Shown in pieces: positions 60,717 to 64,000 of a DNA stretch of 64,000 bases. Source of the DNA: Pedobacter westerhofensis (GTDB lineage Bacteria; Bacteroidota; Bacteroidia; Sphingobacteriales; Sphingobacteriaceae). Positions within the stretch are counted from its first letter, which is position 1. Each line of letters opens with the position of its first letter. Location of the stretch: contig NZ_FXTN01000002.1 in assembly GCF_900182595.1 (NCBI RefSeq), positions 558,001 through 622,000 of the forward strand, in the 5' to 3' direction. The position numbers were made by a program, and so were the translations under genes. The notes under the pieces are model-generated. The model was given only the letters and a program-made list of their open reading frames with translations. It was not told where the DNA came from and ran no database searches.

Positions 60717-62183
60717 ATGAAGTGGCTTTCAAACCGATACGCTTATCCGCTGGTGATCTTTGCGATTTTGCTGAGCACTGCCTTGCAGGTGGCCTGGCTG
60801 CACCAGCTTTTTCTTGCACAGCGTGAACAGGTGAAGATTGACCTGGAAAAAATGGCTGCTGATGCAGCAAAAGTATGCAGCTTTATGAGCCTGGTGCCGG
60901 GCCATGAAGGGAACGCTAACTTTAAGCAGTTTTTTCTATCCCCGGAATGGACGCAGTTTAAACAGGCCTATACCAATATGCGTTTTAACCAGATTGGCAG
61001 CCGTTTTAATGATCAGTACCGTGGAGACAGTACTATTGTGGACATCAGCCTGCGCTTTCACAATGGCAAACTGCGGAAAAAGAGCCATAACCGGGTATCG
61101 CGCTTTGACTTTGGTGAGCCGCTGTATGTAACGCAGGCCAAAGACAGAAGAGATATGCGGCGCATGGACAGCCTGATGAAAGTAGCAATCGCCAAAATAG
61201 GGTTCCGGTTAACTGCTTACAATGCGATCAGGGATTATGACCACGATAAAATTACCGGGCAGCTGACGGAAGAGGTGCTGAGAAACGCAGCCTTTGTGAG
61301 TCAGCAGTATGCCTACAACCTTAAATTTTTCCATACCTTCCAGCTGGTAGTGCCGTCAATCGATGGACTTGTTTTATACCGGATGCGATATTACCTGATT
61401 TCTTCTGTGATGATGCTGTTGCTTACTGGTGCAGTATTTATGTTTATCCTGCGGCTGATGCATAACCAGCGCCTCTATGCACAGGCAAGGCTGGCTTTTA
61501 CGAGCAATATGACCCATGAGCTGAAGACACCGGTGGCCACTGTTGCCATTGCCCTGGAATCGATTATCGAAAATAAACTTGAAAATGATCCGGTCACGTT
61601 AAGAAAATACCTGGACATTAGCCGCAGCGAGTTAAAGCGGCTGAACCTGATGATTGATAAAGTGCTGAACATTGAACAGCTGGATAACGGGCAGGAACGG
61701 CTCCGTACAGAGCTCTTTGACGTCCAATTGTGCTTAAAGGAGGTATTCGCTTCTATGCAGCTGCAATTGCAGAATGCCTCGGCATCGCTGAATTGGCATC
61801 CCCTGGAGGAACCTTGTTTTGTGAGCGGCGACCCGGTGCACCTGGCCAACGTGTTTTACAACCTGATTGAAAATGCAATAAAATATGGGGGTAAAGGTAT
61901 AGTGCTGGACATCAGCTGCCACATGATGAACGGAGAATTACTGATTAGTTTTAAAGACAATGGCCCGGGCATTCTTGTGATCTACCAGAACCAGATTTTC
62001 GACCGCTATTTCAGGGTGCCTGCCGGTACCGCAGATATCCATAACGTGAAAGGGACAGGCCTGGGCTTGAATTATGTAAAACAGGTAGTTGAGAAACATG
62101 GCGGCAGGATTACGCTGCACAGTGAGCCGGGATCCGGCAGCAATTTTATCATTTACTTACCTGCCATATCTTATGAGCTATAA
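60717..62183 (+). CDS. Sensor histidine kinase
   Basis: The 488-aa protein has TM1 (about residues 10-30), a periplasmic sensor region (about 31-223), TM2 (about 226-248), and the kinase core: HisKA with NMTHELKTP (His267), N box NVFYNLIENAIKYGG, G1 FKDNGPGI and G2 GTGLGLNYVKQ. The sensor region has no recognised fold. It overlaps the response regulator gene by 11 bp, so they are translationally coupled. The divergent TonB receptor gene is a probable target. Confidence 0.93.
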   Translation: MKWLSNRYAYPLVIFAILLSTALQVAWLHQLFLAQREQVKIDLEKMAADAAKVCSFMSLVPGHEGNANFKQFFLSPEWTQFKQAYTNMRFNQIGSRFNDQYRGDSTIVDISLRFHNGKLRKKSHNRVSRFDFGEPLYVTQAKDRRDMRRMDSLMKVAIAKIGFRLTAYNAIRDYDHDKITGQLTEEVLRNAAFVSQQYAYNLKFFHTFQLVVPSIDGLVLYRMRYYLISSVMMLLLTGAVFMFILRLMHNQRLYAQARLAFTSNMTHELKTPVATVAIALESIIENKLENDPVTLRKYLDISRSELKRLNLMIDKVLNIEQLDNGQERLRTELFDVQLCLKEVFASMQLQLQNASASLNWHPLEEPCFVSGDPVHLANVFYNLIENAIKYGGKGIVLDISCHMMNGELLISFKDNGPGILVIYQNQIFDRYFRVPAGTADIHNVKGTGLGLNYVKQVVEKHGGRITLHSEPGSGSNFIIYLPAISYEL

Positions 62184-62859
62184 AATATTGTATGCCGAAG
62201 ACGAGCCCTTTCTGGCGCAGATCGTTTGTGATAACATGAGCGGTAAAGGCTACGATGTTTTTCTGGCTGCTGACGGGATGAAGGCACTGGAGCTGTTCAA
62301 TGAGGTGAAGCCCGATCTCTGCCTGCTGGATATCATGATGCCACTGAAGGACGGTTATATGCTGGCAGAAGATATCAGGCGCCTTGATGCAGGAATTCCC
62401 ATTATCTTTCTGAGCGCCAAGTCGCTGGATGAAGATGTAGTGAAAGGTTTTAAAACCGGTGGCAACGATTATCTGAAAAAGCCGTTCAGCATTGTGGAGC
62501 TGATGGTGCGTATAGAAGCACTGCTGATCCGTTTTGGCAAAGGACCGGACCAGCCTGCGCAGGCAAGGGTGTTTGAATTTGGTCATTGCAGACTGGATAC
62601 CGTGAACCAGCAACTGAAAACCAGTACCGCTGTATACGATCTGTCTTACAAGGAGGCAGCCTTGCTTTCGCTCTTACTGCAGCACAAAAATGATGTGCTG
62701 GAACGGCAGGAGGCGCTGCTCAAAATTTGGGGAGACGATAACATCTATAATGCAAACAGTATGAATGTTTTTATCACCCATCTGCGGAGGATGCTGAAAG
62801 ACGAAGAAGGTATACAGATCATGAGCATCAGAAGCGTGGGTTACAAACTGCTCTGCTGA
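62173..62859 (+). CDS. OmpR/PhoB-family response regulator
   Basis: The 228-aa protein has a receiver domain (about residues 1-120) with acidic pocket EDEP, phosphoacceptor Asp53 (LLDIMMP), Ser/Thr at LSAKS and Lys in YLKKPFS, and a C-terminal trans_reg_C winged helix (about 130-228) with YKEAALLSLLL and VFITHLRRML, SIRSVGYKLL. ATG 62173 was chosen over the in-frame 62089 because it starts the receiver domain correctly. It resembles the RprY group. Likely binds the ATTAA iterons. Confidence 0.94.
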   Translation: MSYKILYAEDEPFLAQIVCDNMSGKGYDVFLAADGMKALELFNEVKPDLCLLDIMMPLKDGYMLAEDIRRLDAGIPIIFLSAKSLDEDVVKGFKTGGNDYLKKPFSIVELMVRIEALLIRFGKGPDQPAQARVFEFGHCRLDTVNQQLKTSTAVYDLSYKEAALLSLLLQHKNDVLERQEALLKIWGDDNIYNANSMNVFITHLRRMLKDEEGIQIMSIRSVGYKLLC

Positions 62860-62949
62860 ACGTAAATTACTCCTGGCGCAGAGCCAAAATATTATTTAGA
62901 ATTGTTCAATGTTATTTATATTTTTATATCAAATAAAAATCTAAAGACA

Positions 62950-63537
62950 ATGAAATTAAAAGTGAACTCAATTCTTGCGCTGATAGCGATAGTCGGCCTC
63001 TCAGCCTTTACCAATGGTGTTAAGCCAGTTACTTACACTGTTGATGCAGCCAAATCTTCAATCACCTGGGCAGCTAAAAAAGTTACCGGCGCCCACAATG
63101 GTACTGTTGCGTTAAAATCAGGATCGCTGATCGTGGATGGTAAAAGTGTAAAAGGTGGTTCATTTGTGATTGATATGACCACTATTAAAGATGCTGATGG
63201 AAGTGCGAAGCTGGAAGGCCACCTGAAAGCTGATGATTTTTTTGGTACTGAGAAGTTCCCTACATCAACTTTCGTGATCACTAAGGTTGCAGGCGCAGGT
63301 GCTAATTTCATCGTTTCCGGTAACCTGACGCTTAAAGGTATTACCAAACCGCTAACTTTTCCGGCAACTGTATCCGTAAATGCTGACGGTACTGTTTCTG
63401 CACTTGCAGGCAAGATCATTGTTGACCGCACAAAATATGATATCAAATATGGTTCAAAATCATTTTTTGATACAATTGGCGACAAAGCTATTGACGACAA
63501 TTTTGAAATTGGCGTAAAGCTGGTAGCCGCAAAATAA
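62950..63537 (+). CDS. YceI-family periplasmic lipid-binding protein
   Basis: The 195-aa protein has a signal peptide (SILALIAIVGLSAFTNG), then YTVDAAKSSITWAAKKVTGAHNG and GTEKFPTSTFVITK, and GNLTLKGITKPLTFPATV, the YceI lipocalin-like fold, which binds isoprenoids or polyisoprenyl lipids in other species. ATG 62950 gives the correct signal start; the ORF start 62902 lies in the upstream AT-rich stretch. A hairpin follows the stop. Confidence 0.94.
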   Translation: MKLKVNSILALIAIVGLSAFTNGVKPVTYTVDAAKSSITWAAKKVTGAHNGTVALKSGSLIVDGKSVKGGSFVIDMTTIKDADGSAKLEGHLKADDFFGTEKFPTSTFVITKVAGAGANFIVSGNLTLKGITKPLTFPATVSVNADGTVSALAGKIIVDRTKYDIKYGSKSFFDTIGDKAIDDNFEIGVKLVAAK

Positions 63538-63558
63538 TTTTTCCTGCAAGGGATAAAG

Positions 63559-63584
63559 AGGGCTTGCTCATATGGGCAGGCCCT
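63559..63584 (+). terminator. Hairpin after the YceI gene
   Basis: AGGGC-T-TGC-T-CAT pairs with ATG-G-GCA-G-GCCCT, the T positions forming G-U wobbles, with no spare loop beyond the self-complementary CATATG centre. No T-run follows. Confidence 0.5.
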
Positions 63585-63647
63585 TAATGATCGCATACTC
63601 ATGAAAATAGTTTCTGTGTCCACCCCTTTAACACCGGAAAATCTGAT

Positions 63648-64000
63648 ATGATAGATAATGAATCCCCTTATGCTTTTTCAATAAGCGATCACGATAACAA
63701 GAAATTTGAGCAGGAAACGCCCGTAAGGCTGTTTCACAACAGGATTTTGTTTGTAAGGCAGGGCTCTGGTGTGCTGACGATAGACGATTTTGAGTTCAGT
63801 ATTGCTGCAAACCAGATTTTCCTGATGGCCACAGACCAGATTCTCCATATCGCAGCTGGTTCGGTTATCAGCGGTTACGAACTAAATTTTGACGAGTTCT
63901 TTTGGGAAAAAGCCCCGGCAAGTGCCAGTAACTGCAAATCGGTGCTTTTTGATAATGCTGCAGTAAATCAGCTGCTTCCGCTCGGTACAAGTGATTACCA
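63648..64000 (+). CDS. AraC/cupin-type regulator, N-terminal part, 3' partial
   Basis: ATG 63648 opens a frame that stays open to the end of the window (117 codons). It reads MIDNESPYAFSISDHDNKKF and then FVRQGSGVLTIDDFEFSIAANQ, which resembles the N-terminal cupin/ligand domain of AraC-family regulators in Bacteroidota. The helix-turn-helix is outside the window. I cannot tell its target, but the YceI gene upstream could be linked. Confidence 0.6.
   Translation, partial: MIDNESPYAFSISDHDNKKFEQETPVRLFHNRILFVRQGSGVLTIDDFEFSIAANQIFLMATDQILHIAAGSVISGYELNFDEFFWEKAPASASNCKSVLFDNAAVNQLLPLGTSDY

Noticed and set aside
1..64000. CRISPR array, tRNA, rRNA or prophage
   Set aside because: No regularly spaced repeats, cloverleaf genes, rRNA segments or phage structural genes were seen.

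Overview
This 64 kb window looks like chromosome of a Bacteroidota bacterium, most likely Sphingobacteriaceae (Pedobacter or a relative). The reasons are the SusC/SusD outer-membrane pairs, an ECF sigma/FecR pair placed before SusC, PF14905-type TonB receptors, many AraC-family regulators of Bacteroidota type, promoter-like TAnnTTTG boxes, and A-rich rather than Shine-Dalgarno leaders. The genus is inference. I see no rRNA, tRNA, CRISPR array, phage genes or intact transposase.

0-5.3 kb: the 3' end of an RND-type efflux adaptor, a ketopantoate-reductase-like protein on the minus strand, and a siderophore-type TonB-dependent receptor followed at once by an AraC regulator. 5.3-14.3 kb: a minus-strand cluster (class-3-like aldehyde dehydrogenase, amidohydrolase, GH28 polygalacturonase) and a plus-strand GH105 unsaturated uronyl hydrolase, together suggesting pectin or rhamnogalacturonan breakdown. 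Between them lie a Crp/Fnr regulator, a DsrE-like protein and an SDR, which share a palindromic operator. A DEAD/DEAH helicase follows. 14.4-24.2 kb: a complete polysaccharide/glycan utilisation locus in one direction: ECF sigma, FecR anti-sigma, SusC with STN domain, SusD lipoprotein, GH92 alpha-mannosidase, terminator. Mannose-containing glycan is the likely substrate.

24-57 kb: an accessory-looking stretch of small units, each an oxidoreductase, hydrolase, cupin or acetyltransferase with a dedicated regulator. Regulators include AraC (six complete genes in the window plus one partial at the right edge), Crp/Fnr, HxlR, MarR and LysR. Enzymes include PIG3-like and YhdH/YhfP-like quinone reductases, SDR and NmrA/QorB-like reductases, a Baeyer-Villiger/FMO-like flavoprotein, a siderophore-interacting flavoreductase, a PHBH-like FAD monooxygenase, epoxide-hydrolase-like and HSL-like hydrolases, and two cupins. 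Embedded in it are decay products: a SusC C-terminal stub with no N-terminus, a SusD broken by one frameshift, an alpha/beta hydrolase fragment, and an SDR with no usable in-frame start codon. A 136-bp nested inverted-repeat element lies at 51.2 kb.

57-64 kb: an AlkX/YcaQ-type DNA glycosylase, a TonB receptor divergent from a histidine kinase/response-regulator pair (with four ATTAA repeats at exact 10-bp spacing between them), a YceI family protein, and the start of another AraC/cupin-type regulator running off the window.

I found no clearly new multi-gene system. The best leads are the nested palindrome element at 51171-51306, the ATTAA iterons at 60632-60666 and the TATACC-N4-GGTATA operator set at 9965-10567.
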